Assembly: GCA_022592435.1 (NCBI GenBank)
Contig: JABYQS010000002.1
Coordinates: forward strand, 372,001 to 436,000
Direction of reading: 5' to 3'
DNA length: 64,000 bases
Source of the DNA: Cerioporus squamosus
Taxonomy: Eukaryota > Basidiomycota > Agaricomycetes > Polyporales > Polyporaceae
The notes under the pieces are model-generated. The model searched no databases. It had not been told where the DNA came from and worked only from the letters and a program-made list of their open reading frames with translations. Shown here in pieces: positions 11,138 to 23,519 of the stretch; the first letter of the stretch is position 1, and the number at the start of each line of letters is the position of its first letter. The position numbers and the translations under genes were made by a program.

Positions 11138-12035
11138 GAGAGTACTCGTGTAGCTGGAAAGCGTAAGTTATAATCACCGTCGAGACCTGGATAATGCGCT
11201 GATGCACTGTGGTTATAGTGAAGTGGCTTGAGCCCGTTGTTGCAGTATTCGAGGGTTTCAGTAGTACAGTCACCGGATTGGACATCCTTGCAGGATCTTA
11301 TTCCTTGGAATACTACTGTAAAGCATACTGGTCCACGCTGTGACCCAGAAAGAATGAGGGAAAATCACCACATCTGTGGTGGCACTGCAAAGAAAGCATC
11401 CTTTTCGGGGTTAGTAAAGGTATAGAAATTGGATTGCTGAAAGTAAGAGTTTTGCTATCTCTAAAACATTGCACGTAACCCCCTTACACTTGCCACAATA
11501 GGTCTATACGCCTTCCAAACCTCCCTAAATGAGACTTTCCTTGAAGGCTTATCGTCTCATAAACGTAAAATATCCCACCTGGCGGAATCAAGCAACATTA
11601 CCATTTTGCCAGGATTTCAGCAGGGCGGATAGGATGCGTCCGTTGCAGTGTGGGCGTTGAGTAGAAGGCAAGGATAGACGCCCATAGCTCAGGAGCTTGT
11701 CCGCTCCGTGCATCCGATACTATGACCCTGGTGACAATCAGATGCGTCGTGGTACTTGCTTTGGTATCCTCGAGGAACACGAAGAGGTGGTACGAGGCTA
11801 CGGTGCCGGTGCTGTGCGGCGGGAGTGGCTCAGAGAGAGGAAGGAGTCAGTTTGGCGGCCTGTGCGGTTGTGGCATGAGGCGGAGGACTTGTCGCTTACG
11901 ATGACTACGTAACCCTCACCTCGACCCTCATCTCGTTCTTCCTCCCCTTCCGTTTATCACCCCCGCCTCGCGACCCTGCTTGCGCGTCCTCGACGCTGGC
12001 GCATACTCCTTCGTCCTGCTTGAGGACACTGCGCT
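11138..12035. other. Intergenic region before the SLC44-like gene
   Basis: The part at 11330-11640 is AT-richer than average and contains no recognisable gene. The part at 11640-12035 becomes pyrimidine-rich near its end (CCTCATCTCGTTCTTCCTCC), as is usual for a fungal core promoter and leader. No repeat or RNA gene was found. Confidence 0.5.
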
Positions 12036-14735
12036 ATGGCAGCCTCCTTCGCGGCATACGCGTCGCAGTTCCTGAACAGGCAGCAGACCGGCGCATCTAG
12101 TCTGTCTTCCTCTCAGCCCCTCTTCTACTCATTTGAAACGGACAATGCCTCTCATGCAGGCCATCTCCGTGATGCTGACCTGGACGACTTGGACGATCCA
12201 CACTTGGGTGCCAGTAATCTGAGCAGGACGACTGTCCGGAGGGATGCCGAGGTGTCGGAGGATGAGGAGGACCCGTATCTCCGTCTGGACGAGGAAGATC
12301 CTGGAGTCTCGCGGCAGCAGGCTGCATCAATACCTTTGCTAGGAGTATCAGAGGGCGACGGAGGTAAGGGGTGGCTTGCCCATGCGTCTCCTCTCCGTTC
12401 GCCCTCCCCGTCTCCCTCCAACTCTTCAACTGACTCGGCAAGTCCACCACCTGATATCCTCCATCCTCATCCATCCTCTCCACACCATGCACGCCCTCCA
12501 CAACCTTCCGCCTATATCCCGGCTCCTCCCCCACGCACTGCCGTATCGTTATCACTAACAGAGTCGCTTCTTCCCCGAGATGGTCGCACACGACCACTCG
12601 ACGTCTTCTCCCTCCCCGACCCCCGATACGTTCCCCGTAATCGCAGGAAGTTCAACGACTCTATATGGACCACCATCTGGTTGTCCCTTGTCAGCATCTG
12701 TCTCGTTTCTTCGATCCTCATACTGTTCCTCACCACGGCACCCTCGAGATCTTCTAAACGGTCTTACACTACGCTCCTCCATACCGTGCCCCTGCTCACC
12801 ATCCTCACATTCGTGAGCGCTGCTGTATGCTATGTCCACATCTTCCTCCTCCGCATCTTTGTCAAGCCAGTTATGGTGGCCACCTCCGTGTTTATCCCTG
12901 CGACCTTGCTCATATCGGCACTGTGGGCATTCGTGGGGAGCTTCATGTGGGACAGTAGCCAGGAGCCAACATGGGGAGAGACGGTCGGGTGAGTTCTCTG
13001 TCATCACTTTCTTTCTGTTATGCTGATCGAGGTCTCGTAGCCTGAGATTGTTCTCTCTGGTTCCGCTCGTCCTCGCCATCCTAACTGGTCGCCGGTTGCT
13101 GGACCTCCCTCGGGATATTCAGACGGCCTCCTCTCTCCTGACATTGACTACTCGCCTGTTGATGGAGAACCCCTTCCTCCTAGCCTTGTCTCCCGCCGTA
13201 CTGCTTGCTATGTTCCTGCTTTCCATTCCGTTCATCACTCTTGCCTTCCGCCTACTACTGGTTGGTTACTTCACCAACCCCCACACTCCCCGGTCTGCAT
13301 GGCATGTTGCTGAATGGGCGCACTGGGCGATTGCTGGGACTATTGGTGTTTGGTTGTGGACGTGGGGCGTTGCGCGTGGGCTACTTCGTGTGACCTGCGC
13401 TGGAGTTATCGGTGCATGGTACTTTGCCGAGTAAGTCTCACCACTGCTCTTCGTCGTTCTTATCATTTAACGTGTATCTTGACATAGTCCCGTACTTCCG
13501 CCTCCTCCACCCACATCTACCCACACGATTCATGCTGCCCTCATGCGTTCCGCCCAGCCATCACTTGGCACCATCGTTCTCTCCGCATTGATCGTGTCCG
13601 CCATCCGTGCAATGGGCATCCTTGCCGTGGGACTCCGCGCACTTCCAGCGTACCTTCCTCCATATATGCGCATCGTCAGCGTCGGTGCAACCATGGCCGT
13701 CGGGTATTTGGAGGCCACTATGAGCTCGTTGAGCACATACGCACTTATTTACACCGGTTTGACCGGAGACGCATTCTTTCCGAGCGCAAGGAGGGCTCGT
13801 GCGCTCACAGGGGCAGTGGAGAACCCGTCACTCGTGAACTACCGTAGGCGGTTCAAGACTGAACGTGAGTGCTGTCTACTGTCGAGCGCACGCGTTTTGT
13901 ATACTAACCGCCGATCTCGCAGCTTCTCTCACTCTATTGACTGTGGCACCACTCACGCTGACGTTCCCCTTCGCGCTGATCACTTACCTCTTCGTCGCGC
14001 ACACGTTGAATGCCCCAGACTCGGCATTGTCAGCTTCTTTGCTTGCCGGCCTGGTTACTGCGCTAGTTGGCTTGTTCTGCATCGGTCTCGTCAAGGACAC
14101 GTGAGTATCAATGTTCTAGATCTCAAACTATGCTGACGATTCATGATAGGGCGGATACACTCTACATCTGCTATTGCATTGACAAAGACGTTGGGGAGCG
14201 CCGTCGCGAAGAAGTGTTCTCAGCGGTTAGTCCGCAGCTGTTGTCTGCTGAAAGATTTGTGCTCATCCGTTTTGACCAGTTCGAATATGAGAACCGCAAT
14301 CGCGCAGTTCAGCCAGCCCAGCAGCCTCCGGTACAACCTGCCTTGCCCAGACAGCAAGACCGTCGTCAATCCCTGCTCTCCTCTCCACCTCGGTCGCAGC
14401 AGCCTCTCCACGCTCCGCCACTACAGCGCCAAGTCACCCCTGATCCCTTCGATGTCGAACATTCGCCGTCAGAATACGAGGCATCACATACATATGCTAT
14501 GCAGCACGATCCCTCGTCGCCAACGTCGTCTGCGCTCACGTCCCAGGCAGGGATGCGCACGACGCTTGGCACAGGGTCGGCAGGGTCAAAGTCCCGGTTG
14601 CCGCTTAGCCAGCGGATGCCGTCAGATACGATGCTGAGGTCGGGCGCGCCTGTCTCGGCTCTCGAACCGCCGATGGAGAGTGACGAGGAGGACGCAGAGG
14701 ATAGCCAACTCTTCCCTGGGAGCGACCTGTTCTGA
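12036..14735 (+). CDS. Choline-transporter-like protein (SLC44/CTL, Pns1 type)
   Basis: This is a multi-pass membrane protein of the CTL/SLC44 family (choline-transporter-like domain). Six exons join cleanly: 12036-12988, 13041-13430, 13488-13864, 13923-14100, 14150-14225 and 14280-14735. The first ~200 residues are acidic and Pro/Ser-rich and probably cytosolic. About ten hydrophobic segments follow, for example around SIWTTIWLSLVSICLVSSIL and near LFCIGLVKDT. The key family signature is DTADTLYICYCIDKD in the fifth exon. The C-terminal ~150 residues are Gln/Pro/Ser-rich, ending in acidic EDAEDSQLFPGSDLF. In fission yeast a related Ctl1 acts in autophagy; which role applies here cannot be told from sequence. 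Transported substrate is unproven. Confidence 0.85.
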
Positions 14736-15112
14736 GCGGCGCACCATGTGCGAGGGATGCCTGCTGATTATCTCACTAGCTAATAGCGGTGACGCCATCC
14801 ATCCATGTCATGTTCACGGACTACGTTTCGTCCATACTCTCTCCCATTGGCCCTCATGTACATTGGTCGTCCTCATGTCTGCGTTCTTTCATGTCTTGTC
14901 CATGTTCCTTACGTATCTAGTCTGTCTGTCATGTCGTCCTCGTAGCATAGTTCGTTTTGGATGGTTGTACATACATATACATTTAGATCAGAGCGGGTAG
15001 TGAGTGCCAAGTGCGTGCTGTGGTACATATACATGCAATCCTTAGAGTTCAGGTATGTTCGCAAATTTGGGTCGTCCTTCCACACCTCTCACAGGTCCTG
15101 TGGTATGTATAG
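14736..15112. other. Convergent 3' region, SLC44-like / MDR genes
   Basis: The two flanking genes end towards each other here. The DNA is T-rich on the plus strand (14860-14960) and contains repeated ACATATACAT-like words near 14968-15035, suitable for 3' end formation. No gene is visible. Confidence 0.5.
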
Positions 15113-16577
15113 CTACAGCTTCGCAGGGAACGTCTGCGGGGCGTCGGGCGCAATGCGGATGACGATCTTGCCGAAATGGTTGCCCTTGTCAAGCAGCCTG
15201 AATCCCTCGTCGGCTGACTCGAGTCCCTCCAGGACGTGAGATACCACAGGCACAAACTTGTGCTTCGCAAGGAAGTTCGTCGCATTGATGAGGTCCTGGT
15301 GGGACCCCATGGTGGACCCGATCAGCCGCTGGTTTTTCATAACCTCGCGCATCGTCATGGTCACTTTCGGTGCAGTGTGCCTGCGAGAGGTTGCGTGAGC
15401 ATCACTATGTGGTCGCAAGGGAGTGCAAGAACAATAAAAAGCGTACATTCCGTAGACGACGACCCGCCCGCCCTGCTTAAGCAGCGGAGACGTCTTCCCC
15501 ATGATGTCTCCTCCACCTGCGTCGATAACTGTGCTGAGTTCCCCAGCGCGATTCTTGTACAATAGCTCTCCGAGCTGTTTCGGCCAGTCATCTGCAAATC
15601 ATGTGGCTAAGCCCGGTCTGGATTGTAGGAAAGACACTCCGACGTACTAGCTTTGTAGCTGACGCCGCCCCTGGCCCCCAGCTCTACCGCCTTCTGAATC
15701 TTGTCCGCGCTGCCGCTTGTCACGTAGACGTTCGCGCCCTGTGCGACGCAGATCTGCAGTGCGATGAGGGCGACGCCGCCGCCGATGCCGGTGATGAGCA
15801 CGTTGTCGCCCTTCTTGACGGCTCCGTTCACTATGGAAGCCCTGCGATAACTGATGAGCCGTGCCTCCGCGCAAGAGGCCAATGCAAGAGCTACGAACCG
15901 CCAAGCAGTGACACCGCCGAGAGGCCATGCGGCCGCGTGCACGTCGTCGATGTGGTCCGGGGTTTGGATGACTTGGTCGCGCTCCACGACGATGTACTGC
16001 GCGAACGCGCCGAACTCGGTCATCTTCGACCCACCGCACACTGTGAAGCTGGGTTTGTGCGTTCAGCGAGGGTCTAGGGAGCGAGACAGGTGATGAGACT
16101 TACGGGCCCTCAGGAGCGTCCGGGTCGCGCTCCCAGCCCCGCATGGGTAGGAAGAAGACGCGTTTCGACAGGAGGGAGTCGTTCTTGTCCGCGGACGCGA
16201 CGACGAGACCTGTCGACGGAACATGTGAGCCCTCTCGACAGGAAAGGAAGAGACTGTGTAACACGCAGACGTACTTACCAGCAGCATCTGCTCCCATCAC
16301 ATGTCCGAACCCGATGCCAGGATAGAGGCCCTTGCGAATCCAAAGCTGACACTTTTGTTCAACCACGTAGTCCACTGCGCAACACATGTGTTGGCGCACT
16401 CACATCTCGGTGATTGAACCCTGCAGCGTGCACCCTCACGAGAATCTGGCCCGCCTTGAGCTGTGGGATAGGACGTTCCTCGACAACGGCATCATGGAAG
16501 ACAGGCTTCGTCGCCTGCGCGGCCTTGCGCACGACGAGTGCCCGGGTGGTCTTGGGTATCTGAACAGTGGCAGCCAT
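15113..16577 (-). CDS. Zinc-free MDR oxidoreductase (quinone-reductase-like)
   Basis: This is a medium-chain dehydrogenase/reductase, NAD(P)H-dependent by family. The N-terminus reads MAATVQIPKTTRALVV. The GroES-like part has AGQILVRVHAAGFNHRD and FGHVMGADAAG. The Rossmann fold shows NVLITGIGGGVALIALQ. It ends FGKIVIRIAPDAPQTFPAKL. The zinc-ADH positions are not met: where zinc enzymes have GHEGAG with a metal-binding Glu/Cys, this one has MGADAAG, and there is no four-Cys structural zinc lobe. It therefore fits the zinc-independent branch (similar to the fungal YogA5-type proteins). Several short introns interrupt it, including one at about 15380-15450. The substrate is unknown. Confidence 0.85.
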
Positions 16578-17014
16578 GGTCGATACTCAAGCAGTTTGGA
16601 GGCAACATTGCGCGAGAGAAGGTTGGCTATAAGTAAGCTCGAGCGTTGTGGGGGTTCCGGTAAACGTCAGTGCCCCGGTGGTCCGAGTCCGACTTTCTCG
16701 GAGGCGGGCCACACGCGGGGTCGTCACTAGTACTCTGTCCGAAAAAGTCAACTGTCCTAGAACCACCACCATACACATCACAATTCTACATGTCTATGCG
16801 TAGTGCATGGTGCGAAAAATAAGACAACAACAGAGAAGAAAGTGAAGCAGGTGGGGCAACCCACTTCACGCACCAGAGAGCCCACTCATGAAGACTTCTT
16901 GCAGTCCCACCCCGTTCTCCCAAGACAAGCGGAATCCGTCAGCTGCTTCTCTATTGACATTGTGATCAGCATGTTGCTTACAATGGGCCCTGCAGCTTAA
17001 TCATATCCAGAAGA
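16578..17014. promoter_or_regulatory. Divergent promoter, MDR / TFIIIC subunit
   Basis: This 437-bp region separates two start codons facing away from each other. It includes AT-rich stretches (16740-16850 and 16940-17010). No clear shared element was identified. Confidence 0.5.
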
Positions 17015-20003
17015 ATGACAAGACAACTACGAACACGAGCGTCCCGTCCAAATTACGCGGCTCTCGCGGGACTGGGGCTCGAGGATGACGCCGCCGGCGG
17101 ACCATCGCAGCCTATCGAGAGCGACGCCAGCGGCAGTGAGTTCGAACCCGACGCCGTGCAGGAGCAGCAAGCTGAAGAAGATGACGCTGAGGACATGGCT
17201 CTCGACGACGCTGAGGGTGAAGATGACGATGTTGCAGAAACCGCCAGTGCAGCCCCAAAACGACGCCGCACCGCGTCGACTCGCGAGCCCTCCCTAGCAT
17301 ACGGAGAGTCAGTGAGTGCAGCACCGCGGCGGAAGAGCGCGCAACCCAAGGCGTCGGCCAAACGGTCTGTTATGCTGGTCCCAGGGCTTGCCCATTCATC
17401 GAATCGGCAGACGCATGCCCTTCCTAGCTTGCACCATCGCCACAGGCCCATGGGTATATACAAGAAGGAGGACAAGACGGAGCGGCTGATCAAGCCTCCT
17501 GCTCTTTTCCAGCCTGCGTTCACTACGCCCACGAACGCCTGGGCTTCGTCTGCTACCGTCACCGACCGCGTCAACAAGTCGTGGGGGTACAATGTCGGCC
17601 CCGGGCCTCTGTGGGAACTTTTGGAAGATCGTACTTGGTTCAAGGAGGCGTATCGTTCGGCCAAGTCGAGCGAAAAGGAGCTGCGACCTCGAGTTCACCA
17701 AGACGTTGCCGTGAACCGATATCAAGTGCTCAACGCACAGTACGTCCGAAGAGAGGGGCTATGTCGCGGTAAACTCGAACATGACTCTATGACAGGGAGG
17801 CGACGCCGTACTTGCCGAGTGATATCAAGACGGCAGATGATGGGGCTCTGCAACCGCCCCCTCCGGTGGCTTGCTCCTTCGGACCGTTTGGCAGTCAAAC
17901 TCGACTCGAGGTAAAGATGTTCGAATCAGTCAAAATAGGTACGTATCGTTCCAATCGCATCTTACACACTCCTCAAACTTCGTTTCAGCGCAGTTCTTCC
18001 CTGGAAGCAAATCGCACGCTTTCAATGCTGGCGCACCAGTGTGGGGCCTCGATTGGTGCGACATCCACCCTGACGATCGAGCCTGTGCGTCTCGACATTC
18101 TGCCTTTTGTACGCGAGCTTAATACAAGTTCAGATCACCGGCAGAAGCAATACCTCGCCGTAGCAACCTTCCCGTCCCGGAACCATGCGCCAATGGTCGG
18201 TTCACGAGTTCAGCGACCTTCAGCTGCAAGCATCCAAATTTGGAGTCTGTGTCCCTCCGAGTCTAGTGATGATGCAATGGACGTGGACAACCCAGGTTCG
18301 GGGATTACAAGCCACGCTACCCCAGAAGACTTGGGAGAAATGCGCTGTGAACTGGTACTTTGTATCGAGAGCGGGCCTGCTTTCGAGCTCAAGTGGTGTC
18401 CACTGCCGTCGGGTGATACAGCCATGGTACGCACCAGCCAGACCATCTCATCTTCGTACCTCACACCATTCATAGGGCGCGCAATCTTCTGGCGCCGCTC
18501 CGAGGAAACTAGGCATCATTGCAGGAACGTTCGGAGACGGGTCTTTGACCTTCTACGCCGTGCCTGACCCATTTGCCGTCGAGAGACCCGCGGATCACCC
18601 TGAAAACGAGCCGATATACCGTGAGTCGCTAAGCTGCATGTGTAGCTTTCTCCCTGACCTGAGAGAACCTGACTTTGCCCCAAATTCGCAGTGAAGGTCG
18701 ATCCGCTGCTACGCATCGAGCTTGAAGAGACATGCTGCTGGTCCTTCGATTGGGCGAACAGCGAGGTCGTCGCGATCGGCTGTTCAAATGGTCAGTCCCC
18801 AAAGCTGACATGCCGCACGGCGTGATCTCTCATGATATTGTTAGGCAACATTGCGGTTTACAATGTTGCGCAGGCATTGCGAGCAGGGTCGCAGCGATCC
18901 ACGCAGCGTGAGCAGAAGTTTTCCTGGTAACACATAGCTTTGACTGACTATACGTTGTCCAGCACTGTTGCCCACCCACTACTTCACCGCCCATCAATCT
19001 GCGATCCGCTCGCTTGCCTGGGTTCGCGCCCCTGTATACGATGTCGAGGGCGAAATGACATCCGATGACCCCACGGTCGTTGTGAGCGGCGGGTACGACG
19101 GAGTGGAGTGTGTTACCGACATCCGGGACATGTGCGGCAACGTCATGAACCGCACAAGAGGTGAGTCGTGCTGCTTGCCTCCCTGGAAGTTGTAGCATGC
19201 TGAACGCTTTGCCAAGATGTCGTAACCACAATCAGTTTCTCTCCGTATACCGGAAGTGCGATCACAATCGACCACGAGAATATCATCAAGGCGTACTCGC
19301 TATCTCCGGTTATGCTCGGGCGTGGGCATACCATAATTGAACCCAATGGACCAATCTGGGTAGAGTCCATGCTCTCATACGGACCTTTTAGACTAGGCTG
19401 ACCTTAACCTCGTTGGCAGAGCATAGCAGCATCTGATCATCACCCGCAACTCGCTATTGGGGTGACAGACGGGTCGTGCATGACGACAAACACCATGCGG
19501 ACTACTCGGAGAGGCGGGCTCATCGTGAGTTCTACTAGTAATGCTTTGCTGGCTTCTATGCTAGTGCTGAGAGTACCGCAGCCTTTCCTCGAGCACAAGA
19601 TATATCAACTCGACTACAGCAGAGCGCTCGGCGAGTACCGGATGCTCGAGCACTTCCTTCCGAAGGTGCGGTTTCATGACTGCATCACGATCGCCCCTCC
19701 GCCAATGTGAAAGTTCCTTCTACCCAGGAAACGCAGAACAGACCCGCTGCTACGCGTCAAAACAAAAGCATGCCCGTAGGAACGGGGGCGTGGCCGCCGG
19801 AGGTCGGAGTCCACCGGGTAGTGTGGAACGACGGGAATGGGCTCGCGAATACGCCGTTGCTTGCTTCGGCGACTGGGTCGAGCCTATGCCGAGTCGACTG
19901 GCTCTTGGGAAGATGGGGTAAGGACCCGCTTCCGTATAACGGGGTCGAGGGCATGAGAGGGGAGATGGCAGGGACTTTCGCTGAGGACGAGTTGTCAGAG
20001 TGA
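17015..20003 (+). CDS. SFC6: TFIIIC WD40 subunit (Sfc6/Tfc6-like)
   Basis: This is a subunit of the RNA polymerase III factor TFIIIC, tauB module, which helps recognise the B box of tRNA genes in the nucleus. The protein starts MTRQLRTRASRPNYAALAGL. A very acidic, low-complexity region and basic patches (PKRRRTAS) follow in the first ~110 residues. The propeller region shows APVWGLDWCDIHP, KQYLAVATFP, ASIQIWSLCPSES and IIAGTFGDGSLTFYAVPDP. The end WNDGNGLANTPLLASATGSS, then LCRVDWLLGRWGKD, matches the conserved tail of this subunit. At least ten short introns are inferred; some internal borders (18470-18530, 19370-19530) are less certain. Generic WD40 proteins are the alternative, but the combined motifs favour Tfc6. 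Confidence 0.8.
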
Positions 20004-20521
20004 AAGATCGAGAATTGTGGATGCTCTGTATTCTTACGCCATGTCTTGCGCCGAGCGCCTATTTGCAGCACAGACTCTGTAAAGCTGTATACCTCATCTG
20101 CATCTGGAGAAGTGCCAAGAAATACTCACACAGCAGAACAGACACCGAGGTCGAACAAACCTGCCTTCCTGTTTTAGATCCGTGCGATGGAAACAATATT
20201 CGGCGGTTTTCCGAGTCATTTGCACTTGCACTGCATCCTACGTCCTTCCCCAGGCTGATCCCACAGCCGACCGCCTCGTTTGTACCCTCCTCCTTCTTCC
20301 GCCAGCGTCGGTAGTCGAAAAACGACTATCTGAACACCCACAAACACACCCACGCTGGTGGTGAGTACGTCAGACGCCGGATCACTCTTACTTGGTCACA
20401 GCCATCCGAGCCTTCTAGCCCACTGTGACTTAGACTCGCGCATATGCCCGACTGTTCACCAACTTCCTCCACTCCAGCACGAAGTTCACAAAAGCTGACG
20501 AACATATGATCGTCTAGAATA
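20004..20521. promoter_or_regulatory. Intergenic region upstream of TYR1
   Basis: This is the 3' flank of the TFIIIC gene and the promoter of TYR1. Pyrimidine-rich DNA at 20270-20300 and 20450-20490 precedes the start codon. A possible leader intron near 20360-20500 cannot be proven. No other feature was seen. Confidence 0.45.
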
Positions 20522-22207
20522 ATGGTCGTTCGACCAGATGTCACCCCTGACTCGCCCATCGAGGAGCAGCCCTCAATAGGGCTCATCGGCATGGGTGCCA
20601 TGGGCAGCCTATACGCCCGCTGCTTCTCAGAAGCCGGATGGAAGAAGTGAGTCGTCAAATACAGACTCGGACGGAGTCATGACCTCATCTCGCTCTTTAG
20701 GATATACATCTGCGATCTACCCACGAAGTATGACGCCCTGAAGGACAAGTACGAAGGTACGCATGCTTTTGATCCAGGGAACCTCCGGACGCTCAAACCG
20801 CAGTCTTACAGGCGTTCCGGGCATCCATGTGCTCAAGGACGGACACCTCGTCTCTCGCGTCTCTGACTACGTCGTGTACTCTGTCGAGGCAGAATACATC
20901 GACCGCGTTGTCGCGGAATATGGTCCATGTAGGCAATCCACGGCACCTTGTCTGACCTCTGTGCTCATCGCCAACAGCAACGAAGGTCGGCGCGATTGTT
21001 GCGGGCCAGACTTCGGTAAAGGCTCCTGAGAAGGCAGCCTTCGAGAAATACCTTCCGGCGGACGTGCACATAGTCTCTTGCCACTCGCTGCATGGTCCGA
21101 CAGTCTCGACTGCTGGACAACCTCTGGTAGGTCTGTACCTCTTGCTAGGCGGTTGTTACTGACGCTATTGCCTCCAGGTGATCATACGTCACCGCGCGAG
21201 CGATGATGCCGTGAAGTTGGTCGAGCACATCCTAGCACCTCTGCGGTCTCGCTACGTCTATCTATCCTACGAAGACCACGACACAGTTACGGCAAACACC
21301 CAAGCTGTAACCCACGCTGCTTTCCTCAGGTCGGTCATTCATAACCCTTATCGTCTTCTACGCTGGCGTTGTCTGACATGTCTCGTCGCCTAGTATGGGC
21401 ACGGCCTGGCACTGCTCGCTATCCTATCCATGGGAGCACGGACTGTACGTCGGCGGGATAGAGACCGTCAAAGTGAACATTATGCTGCGCATCTACTCGA
21501 ATAAGTGGCACGTCTACGCTGGCCTCGCCATCCTCAACCCCTCCGCCCGCGTGCAGATCGACCAGTTCGCGCGCTCCACGACCGAGATCTTCAAGTTAAT
21601 GCTCGCGAGCGACGCCGCGGGGCTCCGTGCGCGCATCTACGACGCACGGGCCAAGGTTTTTGGCTACACTAGAGGCAACGGGAACGGCGCAGACCACAGC
21701 CCGGGGAGCGACAACGGGAACGGGAGCGGGAACGGGAAACCCCGTGCGCCGATCCTTCTCTCCGAAGACATTCTCGACCGCTTCAGCCTCGGAAAGAAGC
21801 CGGCGGAAGGCCTTTCCCCTCTTTCCCGCCAATCCGCTCCGCCCAACTCGCACCTCTCCCTGCTCGCGATGGTCGACTGCTGGGCGCGTCTGGGCATCAA
21901 GCCGTTCGAGCACCTCGACCTCGCCGCAACGCCGATCTTCCGGATGTGGATCGGGGTCGCCGAGTACCTCTTCCGCTCCGAATCCCGACTGGACGCCTCG
22001 ATCCACGCTGCGCTGTACGAGACGAGCCACCGGTCGGACGATCTCGAGTTCTGCGTCGCCGCGCGGGGGTGGAGCCAGTGCATCTCCTTTGGAAATTTCG
22101 AGTTGTACAAGCAGCGGTTCATGCACACCGCAGGCTTCTTCGAGTCCAGGTTCGAGGAGGCGACGAAGGTGGGCTCGGCGATGATCCAGGCTCTTATGGA
22201 GAATTGA
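20522..22207 (+). CDS. TYR1: Prephenate dehydrogenase (NADP+), tyrosine biosynthesis
   Basis: It converts prephenate to 4-hydroxyphenylpyruvate, the last dedicated step before tyrosine. The N-terminal Rossmann motif is IGLIGMGAMGSLYARCF (residues ~19-35), followed by IYICDLP with the acid that ends strand 2. The dehydrogenase core has VGAIVAGQTSVKAPEKAAFE, VHIVSCHSLHGP, QAVTHAAFLSMGTAW and IMLRIYSNKWHVYAGLAILN, as in fungal Tyr1. Three or four short introns break the first half; the last ~270 codons are one exon. An insertion rich in Gly/Asn (about 21673-21740, GNGNG units) interrupts the C-terminal helical domain and is probably a surface loop. Start in AATAATGGTCG fits fungal context. Confidence 0.92.
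21674..21741 (+). repeat. Gly/Asn coding microsatellite in TYR1
   Basis: Six-base units near AACGGG recur about seven times, encoding alternating Gly-Asn/Ser. They lie in frame inside the C-terminal exon of TYR1 and look like a length-variable loop. Confidence 0.6.
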
Positions 22208-23519
22208 GCTTCGAGGGTATGTGGTGCGGTTGGTTCGTGATGCGTATGACTTGATCATCGTCAATACGCAACAGCTTGGATTCTGGAGTAGACAGTAACA
22301 GGACAAGTTGCGGACAGATTTCTATTTAGCGACCAGACGTCGACGGTATATACGAGTGCTGGGCCCCATGGATGGCCACCCTGCCGCCCCGGTTTTCCAT
22401 CAGACTGTCAGGACTAGTGAGAAGGACGTGATTGGTGATGGACGAGAGCCGGATTCTGCTCACATGCGTTGCACCCCTCGAGGTACGTACGAAGTTTGCC
22501 TCCTCCTCCTCCGTGTGGTGATATGAGTAGAGAGCATCCGTTCAGTTTTCGATGGGGCCTTGGCCAGCAGGGAGAGACGAACAGGCAGAGAAGCCTGCCA
22601 GAGTCTGTGACGGCATGTGTGAGCCCGTGCGGTATCCACCATGCGATTCTCTTGAACCTACGCCCAGGACATATGACATGGGTGATCGCTTGCTTGGCCA
22701 CAATGTCGCTCCGCTGACCTTTTGCCCACCCCTGTCCTCTGGCGGTCACAGTGGACACGGTTTGTCGAATGATCAGGCGTAACGTTTATCGATAACGTTC
22801 ATCCCCTGATCGTGAAAGAAGCAGACGCGTCGTGATTACGGATTGCCAACAGCGTCCAGCAAGTTGCTACGGTTCACTCGCCATGACAGTGATGTGCGTA
22901 CAAAGGGGCCACCCTGTACTAGGGAGATCAACAAACCACGCACCGATAACAGGGATGAAGGAAGAGGATACGTCACCGGTGTGCTAGCTGGGCACGGTGC
23001 CTTGCGCTCGGACTAACGGTTGCATCTTGGCAACAGTGCTCCGGAGGTGGTCTGCGTGCGGGTACAGATTAGGACGTCTATGAGGCGGTCGCGGACCTGA
23101 GCATTCATCCGCATCGGTGCAGCTCAGACGGCCCGTGCTGGGCCACAGCGAATACATACGTGATTGGCGAGCGAATGTGCGAATGCGACCGTGGCCATGG
23201 GTGATGCGGGAATGCATGCAGTCATTGAACGCGTCAGGGTGCTCCGGATGCGTCTCGTGGGATGGAAGAAGACAGTGGTTGATTGCTTTCGCGCAGGAGA
23301 GCGGGAAGTTAGTATGCGTCAGGGAGAGGCGAGGAGGCAGATGGGCGCCTTGCCAAGAATGGGGCTGTGGCTGTGCGGGGAGGCTCTCGACCGAAAAGAC
23401 GCTATGATTTGCGTCATAGCTTCCATCATCGTCTAGGGCTCATCCCAGGACGGCGGGCTGCTCTGGTCGATTTAATCCTGCGACAGACGGCGGCACACTG
23501 GTCCGTCCGATACACGTCG
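22208..23519. promoter_or_regulatory. Long intergenic region upstream of HSF
   Basis: This 1.3-kb gap covers the TYR1 3' flank and the HSF promoter and leader. A 41-nt imperfect palindrome lies at 22771-22811. The other frames are short and unconvincing. I did not find a clear array of inverted GAA units that would mark HSF self-regulation. Confidence 0.5.
22771..22811. repeat. 41-nt imperfect palindrome upstream of HSF
   Basis: The outer arms GATCAGG (22771-22777) and CCTGATC (22805-22811) are exact complements. The inner arms AACGTTTATC and GATAACGTT pair with one extra T. The centre is ATCGAT. This could be a binding site for a dimeric factor or a cruciform. Confidence 0.6.
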
